The notes: generated by a model not told the origin, from the letters alone. 64,000 nt of DNA from Chamaecyparis obtusa (GCA_027943335.1 BSBK01000964.1:684501-748500), one strand, 5' to 3'; positions 1-11,094 are shown, numbered from the stretch's first letter. Translations and numbers: made by a program.

Positions 1-966
1 GATGATCAAAACTATTTGCTGAGCTCCATTCCCATGTTGTTGGAGGCTGAGGATAATCTCTTTCTTAAGTCTATTCCAACGGAAGAGGAAATTAAAAAGG
101 CTATCTAGTCTTTTGAAGGTGAAAAATCCCCTGGGCCGAATGGCTTCCAAATTTTTTTCTTTCAACACTACTGCGAAATCATTGGAAAAGATATATGTGG
201 TGCTATGAAAGAATTCTATGGTTCTAAAGCTATTCTTAAAGAGATCAACTCCACCTTCAAAACTCTGATACCCAAAAGACTGGGAGCTAACACAACTGAC
301 AGCTTTAGGCCTATTAGTCTATGTGACTCCTTGTATAAGATCATGTCGAAGGTTCTGACTAAAAGGATTCTCAAGATCCTCCCTCGTCTCATTTCCCCCC
401 AACAAAATGGGTTTGTCCCGGGGAGACAAATCCTGGGCTCGATTATGGTTGTTCACAAGAATATTCACTCACTAGAAAAATTGAGGAAATAGGGATTCCT
501 TATGAAACTTGATCCATCAAAAGCCTATGATAGAGTTGATTGGGAGTTTCTTTCAAAAATCCTTCAGGCATTTGGTTTTGATGAGGGAGTGATCAAAATT
601 ATTATGCAACTTGTTACTACGGTTTCTTCTTCAGTGATTGTGAATGGGGGATCCTCTCCTTTCTTTAGACCTTCCAGAGGGTTATGTCAAGGAGATCCTA
701 TATCTCCTATCCTCTTTTCTATAATGGCAGAAAGTCTTGGGAGATTCATATCCCTTCAAGTCTCTCAAGGTTTGATTTCGGGTTTACAACCTTCCTTCGG
801 AGGAATTTTCTATTCTCATGAACAATTTGTCGATGATACAATTTTGATGGGAGAATCTATAGTGAAAGAGGCTAGGAATATGAAAAATGCATTAAATGTG
901 TATGCTAATGCTACAGGTCAAATCAAATTGGGAGAAGAGTGCCCTATTTTTCCTCAATACTCCTGA
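1..966 (+). pseudogene. LINE reverse transcriptase core
   Basis: The fingers and palm of a LINE reverse transcriptase are readable in frame 1. It begins with a segment ending in GEKSPGPNGF, followed by FRPISLCDSLYKIMSKVL, QNGFVPGRQI, KAYDRVDWEF (catalytic motif A Asp), GLCQGDPISPILF (motif B) and FVDDTILMG (catalytic motif C, usually FADD). Motif C is still catalytically plausible. The frame is broken by TAG at 106, where relatives have Trp, by TAG at 490, and by a frameshift near 930 just after motif C, so no full-length enzyme can be made. The enzyme family performs target-primed reverse transcription in the nucleus. Confidence 0.9.
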
Positions 967-2221
967 AGCTAGAATGAAAAAAATCTCTACTATTCTTGGT
1001 TGCAAAATGGGAAGCATCCCGTCCACTTATCTTGGTCTTCTGCTGTGCTTGAAACTGAAGGCTAATTTCTGTAACAAAATCCTTGAAAGATTTCATTCAA
1101 AATTGGTGGAATGGAAAGGGGCGATTCTCAGTCAAGCAAGGAAAGTTCAACTGTTGAAGGCTATGCTGCAAAACCTTCCGGTCTATGCCCTTAGCTTCTT
1201 CAAAATACCTCAAAAGTTTTTTGACTTAATTGAGAAGATCCAAAAATAGTTCCTTTGGACAGGAGTGGAAGAGAAAAAGAGACTCAGCTTGGTAGTCTAG
1301 GAGAAGATTTGTAAACCAAAAAAGATGGGGGGTCTGGGAATAAGGAGCATAATTAATACTAATAAAGCTCTCCTAGCAAAGCAATGCTAGAGAATTTTTG
1401 AAGATGAGAAAGAATGGAACATGATAATGAAAAGGAAATATCATCTCAGTTATCTTGAAGGAATGCTCCAATTCCAAAATGATATCCAGGGATCTTTCGT
1501 ATGGAACAATATAAGTAAAGGCAAGAATCTTATAAGAAAAGGTGCTATTTGGAAATTGGGAAATGGCAGAAAAATTTAGTTTTGGAATGATAAATGGATG
1601 TCGAAGAAGCCTCTTATAGAGAATGAAGAATGGGGGAATGCTATCTAGGATTGTAAAGATTCTATTGGTGAATTTGTGAGTGATTATTGGAAAAATGAAG
1701 AGTGGGTAGACCTTGGGCTGAAGTATACCAGATTTAAAGAAGTGAATAAATAATTCAACAATTGGTTTATCAAAGAAAATGAGGCTGATAAACTTATCTC
1801 AGGTTTGGCTACCTCTGGAAAGTTCTCAGTTGCTTCTGCTTCATCTCTTCTCATCCCTAATGAGGCTCAACCTTTGTGGGTGCAGGTATGGAATAAAGAC
1901 CTTACCCCTAAAATTAACATGTTTTTTTGGCTGCTTGTCCAGAACAAAATCCTCACACAGGACAACCTTAGGAGAAGAGGGTTTCAAATTCCTAATAGAT
2001 ATGCCCTATGTTGTCAAGAAGCCAAAAATTGCAATCATCTAATGATACACTACTCTTTCACTAGAGAGGTGTGGGACACAACTATATCTTCCCTTGAGCT
2101 CAATTGGGTGAAACCTAACTCTATCCAGGAGTTTTTCCAGCAGTGGCAGAGTCCTTTCTATGATAACAATGCTAGGGATATCTTGAAAATTGTCTTTTCC
2201 CACTTCACCTAGCTTATCTAG
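930..2221 (+). pseudogene. LINE RT C-terminal part with zf-RVT domain
   Basis: Frame 2 continues the same protein after the frameshift. It reads through the RT thumb (TYLGLLLCLKLK, KMGGLGIRSI), an intervening segment with FWNDKWM, and a zf-RVT type domain around 1880-2090 (LWVQVWNKDLTPKINMFFW, then Cys and His residues in YALCCQEAKNCNHLMIH). It is interrupted by TAG at 1247, 1298, 1388, 1577, 1646, 2210 and 2219 and by TAA at 1751. Several TAGs sit where plant LINEs normally have Trp, for example the WLIWKERNNRIF-like block at 2205-2240. There is no further frameshift, so decay here is mostly by point change. Confidence 0.88.
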
Positions 2222-2881
2222 AAGGAGAGGAATAATAGAATCTTTAGAGAGAAAAAGGCCCCTCCCTCTTTGGTTGCAAATTCAGTAACTAGAAGTATAA
2301 TGGAGAACTATAGAAGTATGGAAATGAAAGATAGTAGTCATTGGGATTCTCAACCCAAGAAGGACAATATTATCTCATGGGAGAGACTAAAAAGTAGCCA
2401 GATTCAAAATCCCAGAGATAATGTTATGTGGACAACTCCTCCCTTTGGATGGCTTAAATGGAACTTTGATGGTTTGGCTAGGGGAAATCCTAGAAGGGCT
2501 GGAGGTGGAGGGCTTATAAGAGATACTACTAGAAACTATTTGGGAGTGATCGCTATCCCACTGGGTATCCAAACAAACCATGTGGTGGAGGCTGAAGCTT
2601 CTCTTTACTTGGTTATGATGGAAAAAGATATGGGCTACATGAAATTATGGCTGGAATGTGACTCCCTAAATATAATCAACTCTATAAAAGGGAAGTCTGA
2701 GTGCTCATGGACTATAGAACACATCATTAATAAAATTAAAATTATTATGAATTCCTTTGAAGAATGCCATGTCACTCACATTTATCATGAAGGAAACAAA
2801 CTGGCAGATAGGCTAGCAAATGAAGGTACCATGAGTGACATCACCCAAAAGTGGAGAGGGGAAGTGAATCTAAAAGTTTAG
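2222..2881 (+). pseudogene. LINE C-terminal RNase H domain
   Basis: This is an RNase H fold of the plant LINE (RVT_3) type, which degrades the RNA strand of the RNA:DNA hybrid. All four acidic positions are visible in order: Asp in WNFDGLARGNP, Glu in VVEAEASLYL, Asp in LECDSLNIINS and Asp in NKLADRLANEG. It is in the same frame as the upstream RT thumb but cut off from it by TAG codons at 2210 and 2219. An ATG at 2270 lies inside the frame and need not be a real start. The domain itself has no internal stop and ends with TAG at 2879. Confidence 0.9.
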
Positions 2882-3108
2882 ATTACAAGTCTAATCAACT
2901 ATGATGGAATTAATCACTATGAAGGAAAAATCACTTAATATAATGATGATAAGGACAAATCATTTACCGAGGAGGTCTGCATGTAAGGTGAAGTGTGGGA
3001 TCATTACGAAATAGTTAATAAAGACAAAGGGTTAATTTTGATAACCAAAAAAGAAAAGTTAACTAGAGAAGTAAGGAAGACATCACTGGTAAGGAGCTGA
3101 ACTAGTAC

Positions 3109-5027
3109 ATGAGAAAACAACAAAAAATGGGTGGTGGTTGGAAGAGGGAGGAACCATTTGACTGTGACAAATGGAGACAGAATAGAAAAGTTTGGAAGAA
3201 ACTGAAGAAAGGGGGAGTTATGCAGTTCATGAAGAAGCTTCATGAGCATGACAAAAAGATCACCTCTTTGTTTGTGGATGGTTGGGCTAATGGTAAGGTT
3301 CATCTATGGGGAAAATCCTTCACTCTTACTATTTCTAGTTTAGCAAAAAATTTTGGTTTACCTTTGGAAGGTACCCATTTCCATAGAGAAAATCATAGAC
3401 TAGGAACTGAAGATTTTACTATTTTCCCTAAAACTGATGATAAGAAAGCCCTTATGACTAAGGGAAATGGTGACTATGTAGACATTACCAACATTGAGGA
3501 ATTCTGGGCCAAAATTTTGAAGGCCATGAATATTTTACGCTTGATGGGCGGTATTCCAAAATTTACAACTTCCATTTTGTTTTTGCTAACCACTTCAAGC
3601 ATAATAGGAGGATTTCTTTCCCTTACTATCTTTTGAGTTCCTTGAACAATAGTATTACAGGGCACAGGAAAAAGGCTAGTAACCTCATGCTACATGAGGG
3701 CTTGATCCTTCTTATTTTTTACCACATCATGGATAATATTCCAGACCCTATCCCTAAAAGGATCACTGGTAAAAGAAAGGAGAAGATTGAGGGGGAGACA
3801 AAGGTTGAGACTAGTAAGAAGAGGAAGAATAATAAGGAAAAGGCCTCTGTTGATACTGGTGGCAAATATATTACCAGCATTGAGGATGTAGGGAAGATGC
3901 CTCATTCCCGGGGGAAGGGTAACATTGAGGAAGGTAATGAGGAGGATTCTGGTGAAGAAGAGATAAACAATGAGAAAGAGGAAGGGAATGAAAAAGATTA
4001 GGAAGAGGAAATGAATGAATGGCTAGAAGAGGGGAATGATGATAAGGAGGAGAATAGTCATGAAGATGGAGAAGAAGAGGAGGAAGTGGATGAGGAAGAG
4101 GAAGAAACCTAGGAAAATTATTTTGAAGATGCTATGAAATATTCTCCTGATCATAATTGGGGTTCCGAGAAAGAGGAAGATGGCACTCATGTGTCAACTA
4201 TGGAGGCTGATATTAATTTTTAGGATGCCCCTATGGAAGAAAAAATGATAAATGTTAAAACTGATTCTGGGGATGGTAAAAACAAAGAGGAGGAAGGTAA
4301 TGATGATGAGGGACTTACTGTGGAAATTATGGCTGGACAAGAGAATGAAGGTAAGGAGACTGGTAAGACCCCCTCTTCACATGAAATTGATGAGGACAAC
4401 TAGAAAGATAAGAAGGAAGGTATGGATAAGATGACCATGGTGGAGAACAAAAACAACAAAGAGGAACCTGATACCCTCTTGAGGGAAACTACTTTGTAGG
4501 AGGAGGAGAATGAAGCTGAGAGTTAGGATAAGAACATGGATTGGAAAAAGGAAATGCAAGAAATGAAACTCCAGATCCAGGAAATGGAAAAGACTATGAA
4601 AAATATGACTACTAAGCTGGGAAGGATGGAAAATAAGGTTCTTGATAAGGTAAAAAACAAAAATAAAAATGAGGATGGCACTGCTGAGATGAGCAAGATA
4701 GTTAATGACAAGATGAAAGAATTAGAAGCCAAGATTAGCAACCATGATAGTATGATAAAGGGTGTTTTGAGCCACAACAACGAGGGACTAAAGGTGACCA
4801 TTATGAATTTGAATATGTTGCATACCTATCTGGAAAGGAACTTGCTAGAAAGAACTATAATCACCATCGATGAGGATGCTGGCAATACTAGTCTAGGGAC
4901 GAGAATAAGAGGGCGCATCAAGAGGAAGGTCCTAGAAAAACTGAAAGAATTGAAGGAACTGCAAGAGACTATCTAGAAGATGGAAGACATCATGAAGAAG
5001 GTTGAAGAAATGATAATAGATAATTAG
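3109..5027 (+). pseudogene. Transposase_32-like ORF with acidic linker and coiled coil
   Basis: The function of this decayed ORF is unknown. Frame 1 (3109 to about 3540) encodes a basic N-terminus and a globular block with VMQFMKKLHEHDKKI, GKVHLWGKSFTLTISS and LAKNFGLPLEG. This resembles the 'putative plant transposon protein' (Transposase_32-like) pattern. A frameshift near 3540 moves to frame 3, which reads on through YNFHFVFANHFKHNRRISF and HEGLILLIFYHIM. A Lys/Glu/Asp-rich linker of about 250 residues follows, then a predicted coiled coil (4536-4976, heptad-like MKLQIQEMEKTMKNMTTKL). Seven in-frame stops (3999, 4110, 4221, 4401, 4497, 4524, 4974) are all TAG. It lies 228 bp after the LINE RNase H on the same strand and may belong to the same unit. 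Family identity is from memory only. Confidence 0.6.
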
Positions 5028-5220
5028 CTAGTTCTTGCTAGTAGTTCTTTTGTAGCTTGTTTTTTCTTTTAGTTTCTATTGTTGAATTGTGTGGTTGTTG
5101 GTCCCTGCTTTTGTTTTCCAGCAGGTGTTTCATTTTGATAACTTTAATGCTCTATCTTTAAACCTTTTTGTAACTGGTTTCAGGGCCTTGTAAAACCTAC
5201 TTTTACCTTAATAAAAAACA
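5028..5220 (+). other. Possible 3' untranslated end of the LINE-linked unit
   Basis: This is a T-rich non-coding stretch ending in an A-rich run with an AATAAAA-like signal at about 5208-5217. It immediately abuts the receptor-like pseudogene on the opposite strand. The layout is what the 3' end of a LINE transcript inserted beside or into that pseudogene would look like. No target-site duplication could be assigned. Confidence 0.35.
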
Positions 5221-5724
5221 ATAGCTCCAAAAGTTGGAATGGGGGATTCCAAGTGGAGCTAAAATTGATACTCAATCTATTGTCACTCAAACTAAGTGCT
5301 TGCAACTTGAAAGAGCTCTTAAAAAGAACTTTTGAAATTATTCCCACCATTCTATTGTTTGTAAGGACTAAAAACTGAAGAGAGGATGGTAACTCAAATG
5401 AGAGATCAAAAATTCCATTCAACACATTGTTTCTCACATCAAGACAAGTGAGGGAAGATAGTTGAGAAAATGATAGGGGAAGGCTTCCACTCAAATTGTT
5501 ATCTCATAATCCTAACCTGACAAGAGCAAAGAGATTACCACAAAAGGAGGGATTTCAGTGCTAAGTTTTTTGTAACTAAGATCTATGTAAGAAAGATTCA
5601 CATGGAAACCCAAGCTAGGTAGTATTATGCCTTCTGATCGGTTGCACGCAAGGTCCATATAAGAAAGACTTCCAGCATTAGTATGCCAGAGCCTATGGGA
5701 CAAAGAAGGTATATTACTGCTCAA
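5180..5724 (-). pseudogene. LRR receptor-like protein fragment
   Basis: This is a fragment of a leucine-rich-repeat receptor-like protein, a plasma-membrane class used in defence and development. On the minus strand the first part (5724-5512) contains GSLSYMDLACN and NLSYIDLSYKKLSTEIPPF, which follow the plant LRR consensus LxxLxLSxNxLSGxIP. After a frameshift near 5510 the second part (5494-5180) continues with SGSLPLSFSQLSSLTCLDV, SSLQFLVLTNNRMVGI and LQALSLSDNRLS. No signal peptide, transmembrane segment or kinase is present. The frameshift, the in-frame stop between the parts and the abrupt ends mark it as dead. It is the only host-gene-derived coding relic seen in the window. Confidence 0.8.
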
Positions 5725-6397
5725 AATGTTTTGCGAAAGGTTTAATTACTTTTTCTTAGTTACACAAAACCTTTCAATAAAAACTGTGAAATGTGCACTT
5801 TGATGACTGCATAGACAATGATGTTTCTCAGAAAATCCTCCATTTAGACAATAATGTTTCTCAGAAACTAGACTAAAAAATCAAATCCAAAATTGCAAAA
5901 TAAGAAACCAATTTAGGAATATTAGTCTAATTTTCAAGAATATTTGCAGGTTAATGGACCAAATTTCCATTGAAAACTAGCTATTTATAGAATTCATGTC
6001 AAAACATTGCAGATTTTTGCAAATATTAAGATGTCATGACATAGACATGACATGAAAAACATTTTATAGAATATCTCAAAGAAATGTGTCTCACTAATTG
6101 CACAAAATCCCACTCAACATCACCAATGTGCTCTGTATCCTCACAAATCTGCGATTCAGGGAAAAAGTTGTATGTAAAACACAACCTAAATCAATAATGG
6201 GAAGGAGAAAATGGGAAAAACTTGTAGACACAATACACATAATCCTAATAATAATGCAAATTAATGGCAGACGCTCGTCCCTGAACAGAATTATGAAAAG
6301 TGAAAATCTCATCTCAAGTGCCACCTCTAACTGTGAAAGCAAGAATGTACACACATAGTCACAAGCCAACACTAAATCTTGGAATTTGCTATTCTCA
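5725..6397. other. Non-coding; short tandem duplication
   Basis: No gene is seen. A 23-bp segment around GACAATGATGTTTCTCAG is repeated with 33-bp spacing (5812 and 5845). Two overlapping ORFs on opposite strands at 6094-6450 have no recognisable domain and look like chance. Confidence 0.5.
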
Positions 6398-7109
6398 GAG
6401 TCTGTTTGGTAGCGGGAATTAGACTGGAATTGGCATTTGTTAGTTCCCATTTCATCAAATCCTCAGTTTGGGATTGCAATATGAAAATAGAATAGGAATA
6501 TGTAAATGCTCATTTGGCCAAAAATGAGCATTTACATCTTCCATCTGAAAAGGTGGAATTGGAGTTTGACTGGAGGGAAAGCAAATTTTTAAATTTTTTA
6601 TTTGTGTGGGGGAGATTTAATTTATTTTTTATTTGTCTTGGTGGTTTGTAACTTTGTTGTTTATTCGAATTTTTTCAAAAAAAAATCAAATTTTTTGTCG
6701 AATTTTTTGATGAATTCTTTTGTCGAATTTTTTTTCAATTTTTTTTTAAAAAATTGATTTTTTATTTTGAATTTTTTCTCGAATTTATTTTCCAATTTTT
6801 TTGTCGAATTTTTTTTGAATTTTGGTTGCAGTGATTGTAACTTGGTTGCCTGGCACCAACTTTGGCTGCCTAAAACGGTCTGCAATTCCATTAATAAAAA
6901 TGAATTATTAAATTTAAAAAAATTAAAATAGTTCAATTTTTTTTTAAAAAAAAATCATACTCAAATTCCAATTCCAGTTTCAAAAAGTGGAACCAAACAG
7001 TCCAAACATAATCCAGAAATGAAAAACCGGATTATCAAATCCATGATTTGACCATTTCCAGGATTTGATCAAATTCATCATTTCCTAATTCCCACTACCA
7101 AATGGGCCC
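6398..7109. mobile_element. Tourist-like MITE, 712 bp
   Basis: This non-autonomous DNA transposon is bounded by terminal inverted repeats of about 25 bp (6398-6422 and 7085-7109) that match at 20 of 25 positions. All five differences are transitions. The shared core is TTTGGTAG followed by GGGAATTAG. It is flanked by a perfect 3-bp duplication, TCA, at 6395-6397 and 7110-7112. The GGGCCC/TTTGG-type ends and the 3-bp duplication suggest the PIF/Harbinger Tourist group, although that group usually duplicates TTA or TAA. The interior is AT-rich with many GAATTTTTT motifs, which create a low-complexity Lys/Phe ORF on the minus strand that is not a gene. Confidence 0.75.
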
Positions 7110-7112
7110 TCA

Positions 7113-7537
7113 ATGGCATGCAAACAACACATTGAAACACGAACAAAGCATGCTCCAGCAAAAACAACAAGGGAAAATCGAAAACCTTTCAAATAAATTA
7201 ATTGGTAGTTTACATAGTTCACTGTTCATGTCATCTGACCATTCATGACATGTGGCTCCTGCAAGCACTGCCAGGTAATTTGAACATGCACGAGACACAT
7301 GAGACACGTACCTGCAGACTGGGAGGACTCCCAACCTATTTTCTGCCCAATTTTCTCACTGGAAAATGAAAACACTACCAGGAAAAAGGGACAGAGCCAA
7401 TCAGAAAAAAGAAATTAAAATCTAGAAATTCTTTTAATAGAAAATATTGCTTCAACCATAGTATAAATGGGATTCTTCACAATTTTCACAGTTTTTGAGG
7501 CAACAACTAATACCCCCAAAGCAGTTTGTAAACATTA
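7113..7537. other. Non-coding spacer between two MITEs
   Basis: No gene, repeat or regulatory signal is recognised. Short ORFs on the minus strand (7110-7334) have no family features. Confidence 0.5.
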
Positions 7538-7729
7538 GTCCCCGCGATTACAAGGCAGGGACTAATAATAAGCTTGTATATATTTTAGAGGCTTTGTATT
7601 TTAAATCAAAATTTTACATAATTAATAGATGTCTTTTAAAATATATATGGATTAAAAATTGTGTCCACCCACGTGTCAAATTGGACACCTGTTTACCTAA
7701 CTTATTTGGACATTTTTAATCGCGGCGGC
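7538..7729. mobile_element. Small MITE, 192 bp, TA target duplication
   Basis: A short palindromic-ended element. Its left end, GTCCCCGCGATTA, and the reverse complement of its right end, GCCGCCGCGATTA, match at 11 of 13 positions. Both ends are flanked by TA (7536-7537 and 7730-7731). Size and TA target site fit a Tc1/mariner-type MITE (Stowaway-like), though the terminal sequence is not the usual Stowaway one. The interior is AT-rich and non-coding. Confidence 0.5.
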
Positions 7730-8924
7730 TAAGCTCCCCATAAAATGCACCAAAGACAAATTTTATTCTTTTTCAGATTTGCAAAAACATAGCCATTTTT
7801 TTAAGAATTATTTTTGTTGTTTTCAATTCAAAACATGCAGATCATGAAGAATAGATGCTTAAAATTTCACAAAAATCTATTGTGTTTTCAGATTTTTCAA
7901 TTTTGGTCAAAGGTGCATTTTGTCAGGAACATAGCCATATCCATTTTTAACCTTGGATTTTGCACGAGGTTATAGTAGAATGCTATATGTATAAAGTCAA
8001 CAGAAATTAAAGACATTATGAGGAAATGAACAAGTTGTACACCCTTCCTCTTTAACTCTTTATGTTTGGAGTTGACCTTTATGTTCGTAATGAATACATG
8101 AATGATGGGTTTTAAGTTTGAGTGTGTGGGCACAAATCTTATAACTTTTATTTGTTCTTATCTACATTTATGATCAAGAAGCTACTTTCCATTTGGATTT
8201 TCATCATTTAGATTTGAATTAATGAAAATGATCTTTTATCAATTTTTATACTCATTAGTTTTTTTCCTTTCTAAAATTAAAAAAAATCATATAAGATTTT
8301 AAATTTATAAAAGTGAATATTTTTATTATTAAATATTATTTTTAATTAGATTTGAAGAAAAAAAAGAATGGAAATAAGATTGTTTAAGTTATATTCATAA
8401 ATTGATTAATAATAAAATGAAAATGTTTGACTTTTATATTAAAAATAAGTGTATAAATGATGGGTTTTGAATTAAGAGTAGACACAAATCTTAGACTCTT
8501 ATTTGTTCTTACCTACTTATATTGTATCCACAAAATTTTATTTCCAAATCAAATTTCCCTCAAACAAGTACATACTTTCAAAATGTTGACAAAAACTTAT
8601 TTTCCTTCCTATCAACTCCTAGTAATCTGAAATTATGTTTCCTTCTCACAACCCTATCAAGCACGATCTTCAAGCAATGTGTGTCACAACACAAAACTTG
8701 CTTCAGACAATTTGTCAAACACTTAGTTGTGCATCCTCTAAACTCCCACACTAAGCAAAATAATGGGTAAGTCATGTACATATAAATGAATTGACATTTA
8801 CTTATTTCCAAAAAAACTCAAAAAACCCATGTCAAGTGACTTGCCTTAACATTCTACATAAATTTAGTCAACTGTGAACTATGTGAAGACAAAAAACAAA
8901 CATAATTTTAAAGAATTTTATTTA
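7730..8924. other. AT-rich non-coding DNA with a diverged direct repeat
   Basis: No gene is seen. A segment of about 70 bp beginning AATGATGGGTTTT (8101-8170) recurs in diverged form at 8456-8522. Both copies share CACAAATCTTA and TTATTTGTTCTTA, with about 355 bp between their starts. The pair could be degenerate ends of a small element, but no inverted repeat or target duplication was found. Confidence 0.45.
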
Positions 8925-9105
8925 CAAAACCTTATTAAAATATTCTTTTTTGTTTTTAAATGAGATTAATTGAAACCAATCTCCCTATAGTTGTTGGTTT
9001 AATACAATAAATGAATATTTTACAGAACCTTACAGAAACAATTTTTTTTTTTTATAAAAATAAGATGAATCAAAACCAATCTCCTCATAATTGTTTTTTA
9101 TTTTA
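8925..9105. repeat. Diverged tandem duplication, ~98-bp unit
   Basis: Two adjacent copies share an ACA(A/G)AACCTTA start, a T-rich middle and a block reading AAACCAATCTCC followed by TATAGTTG or CATAATTG. The copies begin near 8925 and 9023. There is no coding content. Confidence 0.5.
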
Positions 9106-9657
9106 ATCTATAACAGGATAATTTTATCAAAATCCAAAAGTCGTTACATAAAGTTTCATATTGAACTAAGAAAACCTTCATCAGATTATATTTTATCCAA
9201 ACACCATATATTTTTAATAAATTTATAAACTTACTAGGAATCAGGTCTCTAGATTTCCATGTCAATGATTTAATAATGGAGATATTAAATTGGTGCCTAC
9301 TTTGTAAATTTTTTAAATTCTCAATTGTAATGCATATACAAGCCAATCGACATCATTCTTACGCTTCTCCAATATCTACTTCAAATATGAATAAAATATA
9401 GACAACAAAATGTGTTCTCCCTCCCACATTTCTATGGCGTACCCATTGCACACTAAGGTGCGATTACTAGTTTACTCAGTTTGCATGCAGATTAACATTG
9501 CATAGACTAGTAGGTATAAATTGTTTTTTCACTGGTTAAATGCAGACTAATAGTGACAGTATTAGTTCGTAGTTTGTATATCAATCACTATTAGCTCATA
9601 GTTTGTATATTAATCGTTGTTTGTCATTGTTACAACACCTTTTCTACCTAGAATATC
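9106..9657. other. Non-coding; 29-bp tandem pair at 9561-9618
   Basis: No gene is recognised. A 29-bp unit beginning ATTAG(T/C)TC(G/A)TAGTTTG occurs twice in tandem (9561-9589 and 9590-9618), immediately before the second LINE's 3' end. Confidence 0.5.
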
Positions 9658-10087
9658 TCAAGATAGATAGATAGATAAAAAATTAATGTTCATGAGGCTA
9701 AACATAGCCTCATAAAATTTTAACGTCCACGAGGTTGAAAATAGCCTATGGGACACCCTGACAACTTTAGTCAATTTCAGTAACTTGGTTCTTTTCTTGT
9801 GCAAGTTGATGATGAGTGCACCTAACTTCTCAATGTACTCCTCACTAAATAGGTTATGCCAAGAGATATCAGATATAGTATTCACAAATTTTTCTCTGTT
9901 GTCCTTGTATGCTTCACATTCTAAAATAAAGTGGTCTTCGGTTTCCACTTTCCCAGAATTGCAAAACATGCAAACTCTCTCTTCCCAAGCCTCCTTTGGC
10001 CTCTTCCAACATCCGGTCTCACAACGGAGTTGATGAGAGTTGGTTCTCAGTTGACCAATAAGAACTTTAGTTCTCTAAGAAATGTTG
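9658..10087 (-). pseudogene. LINE C-terminal zinc-binding tail
   Basis: Reading down from about 10087, the frame is open through TKVLIGQLRTNSHQL, CETGCWKRPKEAWEERVC and CMFCNSGKVETEDHF, then CEAYKDNREKF, ending at 9658. The C-x2-C...H...C arrangement and the RxxSHxL motif are typical of the end of many LINE ORF2 proteins outside the plant L1 group. A TAG about three codons upstream of this block separates it from the thumb region. The first ATG (9969) is internal and is not a real start. Confidence 0.75.
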
Positions 10088-10254
10088 ACCCCTATGTATG
10101 CTTTTTGGAGTTGATCACATGTTGGGTTGATCTCATTCATCTAATATATTTTCTTCCTTTCAAGCCCATTTCCCCAATTTCTCTTTTAAAATTTCTCCAT
10201 AACGAAGACCTTTATTTCTTTGTTATTTGTGCAGCACATATTGAATTGGATATT

Positions 10255-10796
10255 CTATTTACTCATCCATTTGATGTTTTTTTGCATCCACGTCTTTTTT
10301 TGTTTGCACAATGTATCATTAAAGACAATGTTAGGCCATCTATCTCCTTCCATTTTTTTGATTCTTTTTATATAGCTTATGAGGTGAACCATAGCAAGTG
10401 CCTTGATAGGGGAAACCCCCATTTCACCTAGCATGATATCATATGGGATGGTGCTTTCGATTTTAAATTTCCTTGTGATCAAACACTTTTGGATTCCCTC
10501 GATTTGCTTCCAATGTGCAATTGAAGTGTCGTTGGCCCATAATTCACACCCATAAAGAACAACTGGTAGAATAAGAAGACCAAACAAGGTTTGCATAATT
10601 TTCCAATCCAAAACCTCTGCTTCGTGACTCCTATTCTAAAGAGCATAAAATACCTTCCACCACCTAATGTCCTTTTATTTTTGTAGCATTCCCAGTTTAG
10701 ATTTTTGTTGAAGTCAATGACGATATATTTATACTCTGCAACTTCCTCAAGAACGCTACTATGGGGAAAAAGAATTAAATTCCCCATACACTCCAA
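10255..10796 (-). pseudogene. LINE RT thumb region, frameshifted
   Basis: Two overlapping frames carry successive parts of one protein. The upstream frame (10796 to about 10620) has EVAEYKYIVIDFNKNLNW and NKRTLGGGR, corresponding to the post-palm 'KYLGI' strand. The downstream frame (10611-10255) has LFGLLILPVVLYGCELWA and IPYDIMLGEMGVSPI, the thumb helix block. A frameshift lies near 10610. The catalytic palm is not in the window, so the element is a truncated insertion. Confidence 0.75.
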
Positions 10797-11094
10797 AACA
10801 CACAGTCATTAAACAATTATATTCCCTCCCCACTTGCATAGAATATTAGTAATAAATAAAATTGTGAAAGAGAAAAGAAAAATGGGTGGGACCCAAGAAA
10901 ACCTTGTTGTGCTTCCAAAAATATATTATATTCCAAAAAAAAATTTCATCAAAAAAATTATTTTAAATGAAAAGTAAATTTAGTAAATAAACTTAAAACA
11001 AAAAAACTATATAAAAAACTATATAATAAACAAATTAAAAATATATATATATAAAATAAATTTATATTTATGAAGGGGTATGACGTCCCATAAA
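10797..11094. other. AT-rich non-coding spacer
   Basis: Low-complexity A/T-rich sequence; nothing recognised. Confidence 0.5.

Larger units (their letters stand above)
1..2881 (+). mobile_element. L1-type LINE ORF2 region, 5'-truncated by window edge
   Basis: This is a plant non-LTR retrotransposon ORF2 remnant: reverse transcriptase, then a zf-RVT zinc-binding segment, then a C-terminal RNase H. That order is typical of plant L1 elements. The N-terminal endonuclease would lie before the window. The reading frame is frame 1 up to about 930 and frame 2 from there to 2881, so there is one frameshift. In-frame stops are TAG at 106, 490, 1247, 1298, 1388, 1577, 1646, 2210 and 2219, and TAA at 1751. 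A further ORF on the same strand (3109-5027) follows without an obvious A-tail in between, so the true 3' end may be near 5220. The copy cannot be active. Confidence 0.92.
9658..10796 (-). mobile_element. Second LINE (not L1/zf-RVT type), 3' portion only
   Basis: This is the 3' end of a non-LTR retrotransposon on the minus strand, of a clade different from the LINE at 1-2881. It has an RT thumb followed by a C-terminal CxxC...H...C zinc-binding tail, as in jockey/RTE-like LINEs, and no RNase H of the plant L1 type. On the element's sense strand the end carries a TATC microsatellite tail (9660-9676) rather than poly-A, a known habit of some LINE clades. The copy is 5'-truncated, frameshifted and contains stops. 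Clade assignment is tentative. Confidence 0.75.

Noticed and set aside
6661..6936. 91-codon Lys/Phe-rich ORF inside the MITE
   Set aside because: Arises from GAATTTTTT low-complexity sequence of the element interior.
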